DNA of 64,000 nucleotides from Lewinellaceae bacterium. Its GTDB lineage: Bacteria; Bacteroidota; Bacteroidia; Chitinophagales; Saprospiraceae. Positions within the stretch are counted from its first letter, which is position 1. Every line of letters begins with the position of its first letter. Positions 45,672 through 57,203 of this stretch are shown here, piece by piece. The DNA lies in assembly GCA_020636355.1 (NCBI GenBank), contig JACJYB010000006.1, forward strand, positions 254,763 to 318,762, given 5' to 3'. The notes below the pieces were generated by a model. That model was not told the DNA's origin. It searched no databases and worked only from the letters and a program-made list of their open reading frames with translations. Position numbers and translations under genes: made by a program.

Positions 45672-46588
45672 TTAATAAATACAGGATTCCGGCTTCGACT
45701 GCACCACGTAAGATTTGTAATTTTTCGCCTTCGGATCACCGCATCCACAGATATCAAGTAATTGAATATTTCTAAAATCTACCGGATGGCTCTCGGCCTG
45801 CAGGGCGATGTACCCTTCTTTGAGTAACAAGCCATTATTTTTGATCCAGTCGTCCGGATGATCCATGCCACCAACCGTTTTCCAGTCTTCGCCTGCTGCA
45901 TTGACATTGGTGAAGCCGCCTCCTACCTGCGGCTTCTCAAATTGGAGGACCGTATCCCCATCGACAATGAATGTCATGAATTCATCGCCATGGACAATGG
46001 CCTCCGCTTGTACCCACTGATCGCCATCATAGGTCTCCGAGTTGGAATTGATGCAGTGATCGTAGGTGACTTCTCCATGCATCTCGACGGCCGTGCCTGG
46101 CGTACAAGGAACAGTACCGGTAGGGCGCGATTTGCCGTCACTGAGCCCCCCAGCATTTGCCATTCGATCGAGACCGGAAAAGTTTGCGTTAACTCATTGC
46201 TCTGTGCGGATTGAGAATGCAGCATGACTCCTGAATTCCGTACATTCCAGGTAGCACCGCCGATGACAATTGGTCGCCAGTAAATCGATATTCCCACCGG
46301 GTTTGTAATACGAATAGGGCTTATGCAGTAATACAAGTGTCCAAATTCATTCCGGAAGGAGTCGTATTCGGTGTAATTGACCTGGATCATCAGGTCTTCC
46401 TTCCGACAAAGTAATGTTCTTGTAATTCTCATTGACTGGATAACCACATATTTTGATGTCCCAGCCGTCAAAGATTTACCCCCGTTAAAGAGGTCGATCC
46501 AGGCTTCTTCATCCTTGACTGTATCGACAGAATGACAACCAACCACGAATAGCAGCAAGCCTAACCCGGTGGCGAGAATACGCAACAT
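45672..46588 (-). pseudogene. DUF1080 (3-keto-disaccharide hydrolase-type) lipoprotein, frameshifted
   Basis: This is a leftward lipoprotein gene with lipobox FVVGC (Cys18). Its DUF1080 domain is recognisable in pieces: EEAWIDLFNGG, then YDSFRNEFGHLYY, and in a different frame DGDQWVQAEAIVHG and IALQAESHPVDFRNI. The first part reads to about 46160 and the rest lies in another frame. A local out-and-back shift between about 46395 and 46480 replaces the expected DGWDIKICG-like text. DUF1080 proteins act on glucosides or related glycans. Whether the shifts are real or sequencing errors is open. Without them the protein would be about 300 residues, a normal length for the family. Confidence 0.75.
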
Positions 46589-46640
46589 ATGGTCATTAAT
46601 TTGACTTGAATATACAAGAAAAGAATCCGCGAAACTGAAT

Positions 46641-46913
46641 TAGGAACACTGATTTGCTGGATGGATGCCATTCAGCGAAATGATCCGGTCCATTCGGTAC
46701 TTCTTGTCCATTTTCAAGGATGACATATTCTTCACCGTCAGCAATTCGAGTATTGATCAAATGTATTTGTTTGGTAACTGGGGAATTATCGGCCTCTACA
46801 AATTCCAGTAGAACCGGAGTGCGCAGCACAATGGCCGCCTCGATCCGATCGTAAAACGAACAATCTATGGGATGGTAGGGCTGGTTTGATGGTTCTTTCA
46901 ACTGCACAGACAA
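46641..46913 (-). pseudogene. Rof-like (Rho-binding antiterminator) protein, one frameshift
   Basis: The N-terminal part reads YHPIDCSFYDRIEAAIVLRT and EEYVILENGQEV, matching the Rof/YaeO family that binds and inhibits the Rho terminator. The uninterrupted frame continues as unrelated residues to 46596. Removing one C near 46698 restores RMDRIISLNG and a stop at 46641, which fits the family's C-terminal strand. The restored protein is about 90 residues long. The start at 46913 overlaps the upstream gene by 16 bp. The family identification is moderately certain. Confidence 0.65.
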
Positions 46914-47164
46914 CTTAAAGCATCCTGCTCATAATGATCAAATGACGGAATGATGGCAAACAATTCATCGAGGGAATATCGCCTTCCTTTTGTTGTTTCA
47001 ATGCCTACCTGCTCATCATCCATCCAGACACGCTGGATAAATAAAGCATGCCACCGGTCCGGATCCGCAACAAATGCCAAATCCACCACCAGGCGCTTGA
47101 CGGCAGAATATTCCAGATAATTGACAAAATCCGCTTCCGTGCGGTAGATGATTTTTTCGTCCAT
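46898..47164 (-). CDS. Small hypothetical protein upstream of the Rof-like gene
   Basis: This 88-residue acidic protein has no signal peptide. It begins MDEKIIYRTEADFVNYLEYS and contains VVDLAFVADPDRWHALFIQ. I do not recognise a family. It overlaps the Rof-like gene start by 16 bp, so the two are probably co-transcribed and perhaps functionally linked. Its frame agrees with the spacing of the pair, which supports a real gene. Confidence 0.55.
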   Translation of the reverse strand: MDEKIIYRTEADFVNYLEYSAVKRLVVDLAFVADPDRWHALFIQRVWMDDEQVGIETTKGRRYSLDELFAIIPSFDHYEQDALSCLCS

Positions 47165-47203
47165 TCCACAAAGATATTTGAATTTTAGGTGGATTGCTGC
47201 TAC

Positions 47204-47818
47204 TCAGATCCTCGGCATCACCCAATGCCATTTAATGGCTGCCAGGCGAATGAAAAAAGTGGCAGCAACACAAATCAACATGGCTGCATCCCGCGGTATA
47301 GCGGTTTGTAAAAGCAAGGTATAGGTCCCCGCTCCGGCCAGGCAGGCAGTGGCATAGATTTCCTGGCGAAAGATCAGCGGGATCTCGGCGGACAATACGT
47401 CTCTTAAAACACCACCAAATACGGCTGAGATGGTGCCCAGGACCATACAGATGGGCCAGCTCAGGCCTTGCTGTCGTGCCAGTTCATACCCCAGGATGGT
47501 AAATAGTCCAATGCCAATGGTGTCAAATAAGAAGATGGTGCGGTGCCAGCGGGTCGTGGCCTGACGGAAGAAAAAAGCCGTCAACATGCCGGCAGCAATG
47601 ATCGGTAGATACCACGGATGTTTCAGCCATCCGACCGGCGTGTTACCGATCAGGATATCCCTCAGCGTTCCACCTCCCAGCGAAGTTACCAACGCGATGA
47701 CTCCCCCTCCGAAAAGATCCAGCTTTTTGTTTTGCGCCGCTGCTGCTCCGGATAGAGCAAACACGAAAGTGCCGATGTAGTCGATGGCTAAAATGAAATA
47801 GGAAGATGCGCTTTCCAT
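47204..47818 (-). CDS. TRIC-type cation channel family protein (YicG/UPF0126)
   Basis: This integral membrane protein of about 204 residues has two repeats of three helices, as in prokaryotic TRIC channels. The repeat motifs are ALVTSLGGGTLRDILIG and GTISAVFGGVLRDVLSAEIP, each with the signature G-G-x-x-R-D. The start at 47818 (MESASSYFILAIDYIGTF) is chosen because it precedes helix 1 directly. The family conducts monovalent cations or supports glycine transport in some bacteria. The gene is intact, although it lies inside the frameshift-rich part of the window. Confidence 0.9.
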   Translation of the reverse strand: MESASSYFILAIDYIGTFVFALSGAAAAQNKKLDLFGGGVIALVTSLGGGTLRDILIGNTPVGWLKHPWYLPIIAAGMLTAFFFRQATTRWHRTIFLFDTIGIGLFTILGYELARQQGLSWPICMVLGTISAVFGGVLRDVLSAEIPLIFRQEIYATACLAGAGTYTLLLQTAIPRDAAMLICVAATFFIRLAAIKWHWVMPRI

Positions 47819-47992
47819 GCCGCCAAGATAAGCACTTACCCGCACAAGCAATCCGTAGGATTTTTGACGTCATTTGAATAAAAAAATCACCCTTTCGGAT
47901 GATTTTACACCTGATTTTCCCCGCTTATTTTTGCTGCCAACCTTCAATTACGGACATCTCTTGATTATTGTTCATCTCGTAAAATCAAACAG

Positions 47993-50900
47993 ATGTTTAA
48001 ATCTTTTACTGCTATTTTAATCCTGGGCGGTGTGCTTGGGATGGCCTGTCCCGCTTTTGGCCAAACCGGCGACCCCTGCAAGGATGGCATCCAAACCTCC
48101 GCACTGCAGACCACCAATATCGGTTACAACAAGGCCGAATTGGTTTGCAATGTCACAGCAGACATTATTATTTCTGCATCCGGGAATCCGGAACGGCAAC
48201 CTGGCAGGAATATGCTACCCTGGATGGAGGTCCGGGCGCGTCCATCAATATAAACACGCTGGACCAGGGCACACCTTACGAATGGCAAGTCCTCGTCGGC
48301 ATTGGTGATTTGACACCAGGAGGTAAAAATTGCCTATCTCCGTATTCCGCTCTGAAGACATTCACCACCTATCTTGTAATCCTCCGATCGGCAGTAACAT
48401 CAAAGTGGATGTACCGACCACCACAGCACAGCCCATCAAATTTTCCTACCTCACCAATGCGAAGTGGACTTCGAATTCAGATATAAAACCAGCACCCAGT
48501 CCAATTATACGATTACCGGCTGGCTCGAGACACCGGAATATTTGCTGCATCGTGGACCTATGCCACGACCTACCAGGTTTCATTCCGGATCAAATGCGGG
48601 TTGGTGGAAGTCTCCGGCTGGAAGTGACTGGTCAGATGATCAGGTCTTTTCCACTCGGTATCTCCTGACTGCGATACACGCCGGCGTCCCAGCTTTTCAG
48701 CCAGGTCAGCCAGTTATACTTCAGTATTGCTAACCACTTCCGTTGCTTCCGTAGATTACACCTTTTCACGGAATAAAAGGATCGGGGAGCTTCAAGTCCA
48801 TTCCGAACTTTTCGAATAATACCTTATACCTTGAATCACTTGAACCGGGTACAGATTACGATTGGCTGGTCATAACAAGGTGTACGCCCGCGCAATATGT
48901 CTGGTCTGAATCGCAACGTTTTCGATACTGGCCTGCACCGGCTTCTCGGCGTCCGAATTAGCGGTCACCAACCGGGCTGAAGAATCGCTCTAGCGGTCAT
49001 TAATTCCGTCTCCACCGGGGAAGCTTACCAGTGGCGCATCCGCCAGCCTGGCACGCGACCTGGGAAGAACTGCCGGCGACCACTGCAACCACGCAAGTGT
49101 TTAATGGCCTGAAAGCCGGTAAAACCTATGAGCTGGCATGCCGGGTCTATTGCGATGCATCCAACGCAATTTTCAGCGACTGGTCAGATCCCATTACGAC
49201 CATGACGCTGGCGGGCTGCCCCATGCCGACGATCCAGGACTTCGAAGTTGTTGAAGAAGGTTATACCAAAGCCCTGGTCCGCTCCAGGATCCAGCTGATG
49301 CGATACATGTTTCAGTATGCACGTTCTTCCTTTCTGGGGTTATATTCCTACCGATGAACTATCCGATCCATCCATTGAATTGGTGCGCCTCGCCATGGAT
49401 GACGAATACCTCCTGCAAATGCGGGTGAAGTGCGGTAACCAATGGAGTCCCTGGTCTCGTGATCTGAAATTTCACACCAAAGCATGCGGCGAACTGTTTC
49501 CTTCTAACTTGTCCGCCACCGCTCCAGCATCCGGAACCCTGCAGTTTCAGTCAACCAGAATGGAAACTACAACAGCTCTCGAATGGAAATACAGTCAGTA
49601 GTTGTCCAACCGACGGAGTCATTGGTAGAAACCAGAAAACCGATGGTGACGGTGACTGGCCTCATAACCGGATCCGCTTACTTTTGGTCTGTTCGTGCCA
49701 GCTGTCCCGGAACAATTGGATGAAATCCCTGGACAGAACTGGGTTTCCGGTCCTAGTACCGTCACCCTCTGCGATCCGGCCCGTCCTTCCGACCTCTACG
49801 CCGAAATGGTTACCCAAACCTCTGCACGGCTGAATTGCTCCCTACCCCTGACTTCTGTATTTGAATATCAATACCGCCAGGCCGGCAGCAATACCTGGCT
49901 TGATGCACCTTCCTCCCCGGTTACTTTTACTGACATTTCCGGTCTGGATCCGCACCGAGTAAATGAATTTCGCTATTTTTGACTGTATAGATAGCCAGAG
50001 CGATTGTCAGCATCCAGACATTTCTTACCCCAAAACCGGAAGATCCCTGTAATCCACCATCCATTCAGCAACTTCGGGCTGATCCCGTCAGCACAAACAT
50101 GGCCAGGTATCCCTGTCACAGTTCAGGCGGATGCCTATACCTTCCGGTACAAACGGCTCACCAATCCGACCTGGAACACGCAGGCAACGATTTCAACCCC
50201 CAGTGACCTGCTGACCAATCTTTTGGAGGATGAAGAATACGAGGTCCAGTGCCAGCTTACCTGTGGAAATACGAACAGTGCCTGGTCCCTATCCTATTAT
50301 TTTCGCACCGAGGCAGGACCCTGTGCTGAACCATTGCTGTCAGACTTACAGGTTTTGAATTCCGGCGACTCGGCCGTACGGGTCAATGCCACTTCTATGC
50401 GGAAGGTTACCAATACCGCATCCGCTGTTCAGACGATTTTATCTGGCAATACTTTCCGGGAGATGAGGAAGGCATTGGCCTTGACCAGCGGTCTCCATGC
50501 CAATACGGAATACCATCCAATGCCGCGTGTCTTGTGCCCGGCGGATTCAGCGCCTGGAGCCCGGAGTTGAAATTCCGGACGCTGGAAGCTATCAGGCCCG
50601 AGGAGAAAGAAACCTCCGGTACTGGTCGACCCTGCAGCACTCCGGATACCAGCCAGATGCAGGTGGTACGCATAGGACCTGATTATGCCACCATCCACAC
50701 CACCTACTTTTCCGAAAAAGGATTTCAATTCCGCTTCCGGCGGATGGAGGACAATACCTGGAATGTCCGGCCGGCCATCAAATCCCCGGATATGACGGCA
50801 ACTCCTCTTAGTCCGGGTACCACCTATTATGTGTCTATGCGCGCAGGTTGCATGCAGGGGATTTCCGATTGGTCTGAAGCCCTTCCTTCTTCCACCACCA

Positions 50901-51430
50901 CTGCGTGTAGCGGTTCCAACGCCTGATGACCTCGAGGTTATCGCTGAAGGCACCAATGCAAAGATCACTTGTAATTCCTGGAAGGAGTCGCCGAATACCA
51001 ATACCGCTTTTCCTGCAGAACGATTCAAGCTGGATGCGCATGAATGCTCAGACAACAGCTACCATTGAACTTAAGAACCTGCCTTCCGATACCTCCATCG
51101 TATTTCAGGTACGGGTATCCTGTGGTGAGACGATCAGTGATTGGTCCGAATCCGTCACCTTCATCACTGGAAGTACTACGGCTCTTTCCCGATTCGAAAA
51201 CGATACATGGCAGGTAAACCCCAATCCCGGTCGCTGGAAGTATCCGGATTGATCTGCGGGCATCCTGGGTCCGGTACAGTTATCCTGGTACCGAATAGAC
51301 GGAAGTCTTATCCAACAGGAAATTGTGGCTGGGGGACAGCATCACACTTTGCGAACACCTTCATCACCTGGCATTTACCTCTTGCATCTGTTGACGCCAA
51401 CTCCATCAGGGCGTCAAGCGCATCGTGATC
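47993..51430 (+). pseudogene. Large secreted fibronectin type III-repeat protein with T9SS type A-like tail, multiply frameshifted
   Basis: A signal peptide (MFKSFTAILILGGVLGMACPA) starts at 47993. Over the next 3.4 kb, fragments of fibronectin type III-like repeats appear in all three plus frames, recognisable by SDWSDPITT, WNTQATISTPSDLLTN, SAWSLSYYF, MQGISDWSEALPSS and ISDWSESVTFI. The end includes a T9SS type A-like sorting region, NPNPGR and SPGIYLLHLL in different frames. At least six shifts are required. If repaired it would be an exported, surface- or matrix-associated protein of about 1100 residues. Repeated FN3 units may also mislead assemblers. A strong terminator follows at 51504. 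Confidence 0.75.
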
Positions 51431-51500
51431 CCATTGATGCTGCAATATTCTGGCTTAAACAGCCAGACTGTTTACCGATTATTTCACAACCCTTAACCCA

Positions 51501-51755
51501 TCAGGCCGGCACGCACAATGCCGGCTTTTTTATTGAAAGGGAAGCAATCATCTTGCAGTGGATTGAAATGCTAAAGGATCGGCTATGACGGAGCCTCGCG
51601 GACAGGGTGTCGACCACCTGGACCGTATTGATTACGGCTGGCTGGTTAGTCATCTGGAACCCGGCCATGATCAAGCCGGAAACGCCCCCTAACAGGAATA
51701 AAAGGTGTCCGATTTTGGGCCAGATAAAAGGTGTCGATGACTTCATACCAAACAT
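51501..51755 (-). CDS. Uncertain small membrane ORF (84 aa)
   Basis: This is a leftward frame with one hydrophobic helix (IGHLLFLLGGVSGLIMAGF). Its C-terminal codons fall inside the terminator of the opposite strand, and no family is recognised. It may be a genuine tiny membrane protein or a chance frame in a decayed stretch. I report it with low confidence because the hydrophobic helix is well formed. The surrounding interval 51533-52038 otherwise shows no supported gene. Confidence 0.25.
   Translation of the reverse strand: MFGMKSSTPFIWPKIGHLLFLLGGVSGLIMAGFQMTNQPAVINTVQVVDTLSARLRHSRSFSISIHCKMIASLSIKKPALCVPA
51504..51532 (+). terminator. Rho-independent terminator after the FN3-repeat gene
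   Basis: GCCGGCA (51505-51511) pairs with TGCCGGC (51519-51525) around a 7-nt loop, followed by TTTTTTATT. This is the clearest terminator in the window. It marks the end of the fibronectin-repeat transcript. Confidence 0.9.
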
Positions 51756-52038
51756 TAATTTCTACACAAACAAAGTCTAACTGTCATCCTACCATCAACA
51801 AATCTGAATACCAGTACCAGAAAATACCGGATTGAATAAGTGGTCTGGTAACTTAATTTAGTGTCCACAAAAGTTGCCATTCTAAATCAAATCCTATTGA
51901 GCACTTTACATTTAAAATTCAACATTGCTTCTACCTCCTCTCCGGAGAAAATCACCTATGTCCGTAAAGTCTTTATTCCTCTGCGCAAAACTGTGGGTAC
52001 TCGTGGATTACTCACTCAAAATCTCCTAACTTAGTTTC

Positions 52039-54721
52039 ATGCAATTGCCGAACCGGATATTTTTGCTATTCTCATCGCGTTGACCTGGTCAGTACCAGCA
52101 GCAGCCTCCGGTGGACTTTGCCACCCAGGTCAAGCTTCCATTTTGAATAAAGGAATGCATCATCTGCCACGGTGAGGTCAAAAAACAAGGCAATTTCAGC
52201 GTGCTCTTTTCGGGGAGGAGGCTCTTGGCCAGCTAAATCCGGGGCCTACGGCATGGTCGTTCCAGGCATCCTGAGTCCAGTGAAATGATCCTCCGGCTGG
52301 ACCTCAACAGATCCCGAAGAACGCATGCCCTACGAACACGATGCCCCGCCACAGGAACAAATCGGTTGCTTACGCGCTGATTAGGAAGGAGCACAATGGG
52401 TGAACATTGGGCATCAATCCATCCGGGAAGTAACCCTCGCCAATGGCTTCTGACGATTGGGTTACGAACGATATCGATAAATTTATTCTCAGGTCAGCCA
52501 AAGAACAAGGCTGCAGGTGTCTCCTCAGGCCGATCCGGCCACCCAGGCGCGCTGGTGAGCCTGGACCTGATCGCTATCCTGATGAAGGACCAGCCACCGT
52601 TCGCTACCTGGCCGATCCTTCCGGAAGCCAATTACCAGGCGATGGTTGACTCTCACTTCGTCACCCCATTACGGTGAAAAATGGACCATGTGCCGGACCT
52701 CGCTCGTTATGCCGATACCAGGCTACGAACGCGATGACTCGCGCGACATCTGCGCTACCGCGACTGGCTCATCCGCATTTAACGCGGACAAGCCGTACGA
52801 TCAATTCATCACCGAACAAATCGCCGGCGATCTCCTTCCTCATCCATCCGAAGATCAGTACATCGCCACGGCTTTTCATCGCAATACCATGACTAATGAC
52901 GAAGGGAGGCACTGACAATGAAGAATTTCGCGTCGCTGCCGTCCTGGACCGGGTCAACACCACCTGGGAAGCCTTGCTGGGCACCACCTTCGCTTGTGTA
53001 CAATGCCACAGCCATCCCTACGACCCCTTCCGCCACGAAGACTATTACCGCTTCATGGCCTTCTTCAATGATACCCGCGATGAAGATACCTATGACGATT
53101 ATCCCCGCTTACGGCATTTTGACAGCCTGCAGACGGCGCAATACCAGCAATTGAACCAATGGATGGATACGTATCAAAACCAAAAACAAGCTATTGACCA
53201 CTTCATTCAAGCACCTGGCAACCCGCCTACAATTCATTTGCGTTGCGATGATTTTAGCAACCAGAGCTCTCCGATACCAAATGGCTGGCCATGCGCAATC
53301 ACAGCAGCGCCCGGCTCTCCCATGTTTACTTGCACAATAACGAAAACCTCGTCTTGCGGGTGGTATTACATCGTCCTGGCGGAATCTGGCGCATTCATCT
53401 GGACCAACCAGACGGGCCGGTGATCGGTACGCTAAATCTCAATGCCTTCCAGGGCAAAACGAGGCTGGATCATTCATGAGATGCCCATAATGCCGGTGGA
53501 AGCTGTCATCCGATCTTTACTTCACCTACGATAATGCATCACTGCAAGATCCGCTGGCAACCGGTGTGCGCTTTGACTGGTTTTATTTCACCAATGCCTT
53601 CCGGGTAATCACCAGCCTGGCTATCAGGAGGCCAGGGATGAATATTGGTCACTGGTCAATGCACCGATGGAGACTACACCCATCCTGATGGATAATCCAC
53701 CTCCCATGCCGCGTCACCCGCATTTTCGAACGCGGCAGCTGGCTGAGCCTCGGGATACGGTATCTCCGGGACCCGCATCATTGAATCCATTTCAGAAGGA
53801 GCGCCTGCCAACCGGTTGAGGCTCGCCCGGTGGATGACCGACCCGGAAAATCCTGCTTGCCCGTACATTGGTCAACCCGGTTGTGGAACAACTTTTTGGC
53901 TTTGGCCTCGTCGAGACTTTGGAAGACCTGGGTAGTCGGGTGCCGTGCAGTCATCCCGCATTACTGGAGTACCTCTCCTGGCAATTCATCCACGACGATG
54001 CCTGGAGTATGAAAAAATTACTGCGTACGATCGTGCTTTCTTTACCTACCGGCAGGATTCACACATCAGCGAATCTCAGGCTGGCAGCCGATCCTAAGAA
54101 CAAATACCTGGCTCGCGGTCCCCGTCTGCGTCTCACGGCAGAACAGATTCGCGATCAGGCACTGGCGCGGTGCGGAGTCCTAACCCGGAAATGTACGGTC
54201 CTCCGGTCATGCCTTACCAACCCGACGGCATCTGGAACTCACCTTACAGCGGTCTGAAATGGAACAAAAGCAAAAACCAAGAACAATACCGCCGTGCCCT
54301 ATACACCTATTGGAAAAGGACCGCTCCCTACCCTTCGATGATTGCTTTTGACGGCGTAGGGCGTGAAGTGTGCTCGGCCAGACGCATCGTCACCAATACG
54401 CCCCTGCAGGCTCTGGTTACCCTAAACGATTCGGTGTACCTGGACCTTTCCCGCAAACTGGCTGATCGGGCGGCGCAGAATGCCAGCCAGAAAGAAACTC
54501 AGGTAGCCAGTGCGTACACCATCATGACCGGGCAACCCATCAGCCAGGCCAGTCTGACCGCATTGGTAGCGCTTTTCGAACAGGGTAAGGCCGCCTATGA
54601 ACTCGACCCGGAGCTGACCCGGCACATGTGTGGAACGGTTGAACCCGATTCCGATTATGCCTCCTTGGTTCTGGTAGCCAACGCCATACTTAACCTTGAT
54701 GAAGTCATCACTAAAAGCTGA
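52039..54721 (+). pseudogene. Planctomycete-type cytochrome c / DUF1549 / DUF1553 protein, frameshifted
   Basis: The order of fragments matches the PSCyt1-PSCyt2-PSD1 family. A heme-c site CIICHGEVKKQGN is readable near 52155 and is preceded by VDFATQVKLPF in another frame. The DUF1549 region has DKPYDQFITEQIAGDLLPHP and HRNTMTNDEG, then VQCHSHPYDPFRHEDYYRFM. The DUF1553 region has CSARRIVTNTPLQALVTLND and DRAAQNASQKETQ. At least six frameshifts break the frame between 52080 and 54180; the 54170-54721 part is intact. The genes of this family pair with DUF1501, as they do here 5 bp downstream. Function in oxidation of sugars or sulfated compounds is proposed but unproven. Confidence 0.8.
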
Positions 54722-54726
54722 TCCGG

Positions 54727-56211
54727 ATGTCCCATCGTAAACACAAACTCTTCCAGGAAGCACAGCACGCAGTGTTGATGCAGCGCACCCGGCGGACCTT
54801 TCTTCGTGATTCCATGCTGGGATTAGGAAGCCTGGCGCTGGGATCATACGCCTGGCTGCCATTCCGGAACAACGCCAAACTTGTTTGACCCCGCCAATCC
54901 GTTGGCGCCTAAATCTGCCTGCAATTTGCTGGCAAGCAAAATCGGTGATCTACCTGCATATGGCCGGAGCGCCCTCCCCAGCTGGAACTCTTTGACTCAC
55001 AAACCCGGCTCTTTAAACTCGATGGTTGACTGTCCGCCCTCTTTCCTGGAGGGTAAGAAATTTGCCTTCATCCGCGGCGTACCTAAATGCTGGCTCTCCA
55101 GGCCAAATTCGCCCAATATGGAGAAAAGTGGGACCTGGCTCAGTGAAACCTTCCCCATCTGTCGAACACCGTGGACGATCTGGCCTTCCTGAAGGCGGTA
55201 TCCACAGATCAGTTTAACCATGCTCCCGCTCAACTCCTGATGCAGACCGGTAGTGCCTGCCTGGGCCGCCCAGCATGGGATCCGGGTAACTTACGGACTC
55301 GGCACCGAAAACAGTGACCTGCCCGCCTTTGTGGTGCTGATATCGGTGGCAACAATCCCGATGCCGGCAAGTCCATCTGGGGTAGTGGCTACCTCTGCCT
55401 CGGTGTACCAGGGTGTACAGTGCCGCTCTGAAGGGAGATCCGGTCTTATTTCTCGATAGACCCGATGGCACATAACCGCAGATCTGCGCAAAGCTTCCAT
55501 CGAGGCCATCAACAAGGTCAATCAATCTTCCTTTGATGAATACGGCGATCCCGAGACATTAGCCGCATCTCCCCAGTACGAAATGGCCTACCGGATGCAG
55601 ATATCGGTGCCGGAGGTCATGGACATCTCCAAAAGAACCTGATACACATTCACACCATGTGGCACGGAGCCCGGTAAAGCGAGTTTTGCCAACAACGTGT
55701 TGCTCGCCCGCAAACTGGTGGAGAAAGGCGTTCGTTTTGTCCAGCTTTATGACTGGGGCTGGGACATGCACGGCACCGGAATGAACGAGTCCGTAGACTT
55801 TGGCCTCAAACGCAAATGCGAACTTACGGACCAGCCGGTGGCAGCCCTCCTGATGGATCTCAAACAACGCGGTTTACTCGATCAGACGCTGGTGGTCTGG
55901 GGCGGAAGTTTGGCCGCACCCCGATGGCCGAAAACCGGGAAGGCAAAGCCAATCCCTTCAAAGGCCGCGACCATCATGGCGACGCATTCACGATGTGGAT
56001 GGCCGGCGGTGGCATCAAAGGCGGCTCATCCTATGGCGAAACCGACGAATTCGGCTACGAACCCATCGCCGGTAAAGTGAACCCGCACGATATCCAGGCG
56101 ACCATACTGCGGTGCTGGGCTTCGACCATGAAAAGTTGACCTATGACTCAGGGCCGGCCGTTCCGGTTGACGGATGTAGAAGGGAAGGTGATTGAGGCAG
56201 TGGTGGCCTGA
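54727..56211 (+). pseudogene. DUF1501 family protein, frameshifted
   Basis: An ATG at 54727 begins MSHRKHKLFQEAQHAVLM and a Tat-like RRTFLRDSMLGLGSLALG. Later pieces of the DUF1501 fold are VLLARKLVEKGVRFVQLYDW near 55700, GLLDQTLVVWGGSLAAP and, in another frame, GKANPFKGRDHHGDAFTMW. The C-terminus ends DVEGKVIEAVVA at 56211. At least five indels are needed. This is the usual partner of the DUF1549/DUF1553 protein just upstream. Repaired, it would be about 490 residues. The fold belongs to the alkaline phosphatase superfamily. Its role is unknown. Confidence 0.8.
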
Positions 56212-56226
56212 TAAATCGATATTAAG

Positions 56227-56280
56227 ATGTACGGAACTTGTACGTAGCATGTTTGTTATGTACGTAATTATTCCGTACAT
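56227..56280. promoter_or_regulatory. Palindromic operator candidate upstream of the TacAT-type operon
   Basis: ATGTACGGAA (56227-56236) and its inverted copy TTCCGTACAT (56271-56280) flank two direct copies of TGTACGTA (within 56239-56246 and 56259-56266). This cluster of GTAC-centred sites lies 21 bp before the antitoxin start codon. It fits autoregulation by the ribbon-helix-helix antitoxin, although no binding is shown. Confidence 0.55.
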
Positions 56281-56300
56281 TTAATTAAAATTACCTGGAA

Positions 56301-56594
56301 ATGGATGCTCTTACAAAGAAAAAAGGTGATAGCAGGGTCGAAATTAGAGTCAGTTCTGATGATAAGGAACTCTATGAGTATGCAAAATCCTTGATGGGTT
56401 TTACATCTTTTTCTGAGTTTGTCCGGCATATCTTAACAAAAGAATCAAAGGCAATCATAGAGGAAAAAAATAGGATCCTTGCATCTGAACGGGACAAAGC
56501 AATATTCTTTAAAGCTTTAATGGGCAATGAAGAACAACCAAATGATGCCCTCCTGGAAGCTATAAAATATCATGATGCTTTAATAAACCCTTAA
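56301..56594 (+). CDS. DUF1778/TacA-type ribbon-helix-helix antitoxin
   Basis: This 97-residue protein is predicted to be a DUF1778 antitoxin of the TacA type. The N-terminus is a ribbon-helix-helix (SRVEIRVSSDDKELYEYAKS) and the C-terminal tail is helical and acidic (SKAIIEEKNRILASERDKA), which would wrap around the toxin. Its stop codon is 2 bp before the TTG start of a GNAT-type gene. The family neutralises GNAT toxins that acetylate charged tRNAs and represses its own promoter. A palindromic site upstream supports that. This gene is intact. Confidence 0.82.
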   Translation: MDALTKKKGDSRVEIRVSSDDKELYEYAKSLMGFTSFSEFVRHILTKESKAIIEEKNRILASERDKAIFFKALMGNEEQPNDALLEAIKYHDALINP

Positions 56595-56596
56595 TT

Positions 56597-57102
56597 TTGA
56601 AGATTCTACCCTATAGCCCTCAATTTATCAGGGACAAGTTCGACTGTGGCAAATCATCGTTGAATAATTACATTCTAAGAAATGTCACAAAAGATGTAAA
56701 AGCAGGAGCTTGTACCTGCTTTGTCATCATTAATGACAATAAGGAAGTCATTGGCTACTATACCTTATCCACTGAAAGCATCCCAAAATCAGATGCCCCG
56801 CTTGAATATCAAAAGAAGATAAATTATCCTTACCTACCAGTCATTCTATTAGGCCGGTTAGCTGTTGATAAAATGAGTTTGGTAATGGTTACGGTAAATT
56901 AATGTTGATCAATGCATTAAAGCAGAGCCTGGATGTAGCCAAAAATCAAATAGGTGCCGTAGCGGTAGTTGTAGATCCAATTGACGGAGAGGCAGTTGCA
57001 TTCTACACGAAATATGGATTCACTTTACTCCCAAACAGTGGAAGAATGTTTATGACCATGAACAAAATTGAAACTGCTTTTCATCAAAGAAAAACAGAAT
57101 AA
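56597..57102 (+). pseudogene. GNAT-family toxin (TacT-type), one frameshift
   Basis: This GNAT acetyltransferase has a TTG start at 56597. The first frame gives KILPYSPQFIRDKFDCGKSS and ILLGRLAVDK and then runs out near 56902. Inserting one base near 56879 restores the acetyl-CoA-binding motif GNGYGKLMLINAL and the tail VDPIDGEAVAFYTKYGFT, which are in a second frame to 57102. The repaired protein would be about 168 residues, typical for TacT toxins that acetylate aminoacyl-tRNA. The break falls in the cofactor-binding loop, so if real the toxin is inactive. A sequencing indel is at least as likely. Confidence 0.75.
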
Positions 57103-57124
57103 AAGATAAAATCACAACATTGAC

Positions 57125-57199
57125 CATGGATAACTTTCGTATTTACCGGATGAAAGTTTCGGCATTTATCAACCGGCCACGGACAGCATTAAAAAGATA
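57125..57199 (+). pseudogene. Truncated copy of the DUF2200 gene N-terminus
   Basis: The 47 bases from 57123 to 57170 are about 87% identical to 58243-58290, the start of the complete DUF2200 gene. They encode MDNFRIYRMKVSAF before the similarity ends, and a stop follows 24 codons after the ATG. The fragment and the complete gene flank the nitrilase-like gene, so a partial duplication or insertion event is likely. The 24-codon frame is not considered functional. Confidence 0.65.
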
Positions 57200-57203
57200 A
57201 CCC

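Noticed and set aside
50429..51055. A 208-codon minus-strand frame in the fibronectin-repeat region
   Set aside because: The plus strand carries recognisable FN3 fragments, and the minus frame has no matching family pattern.
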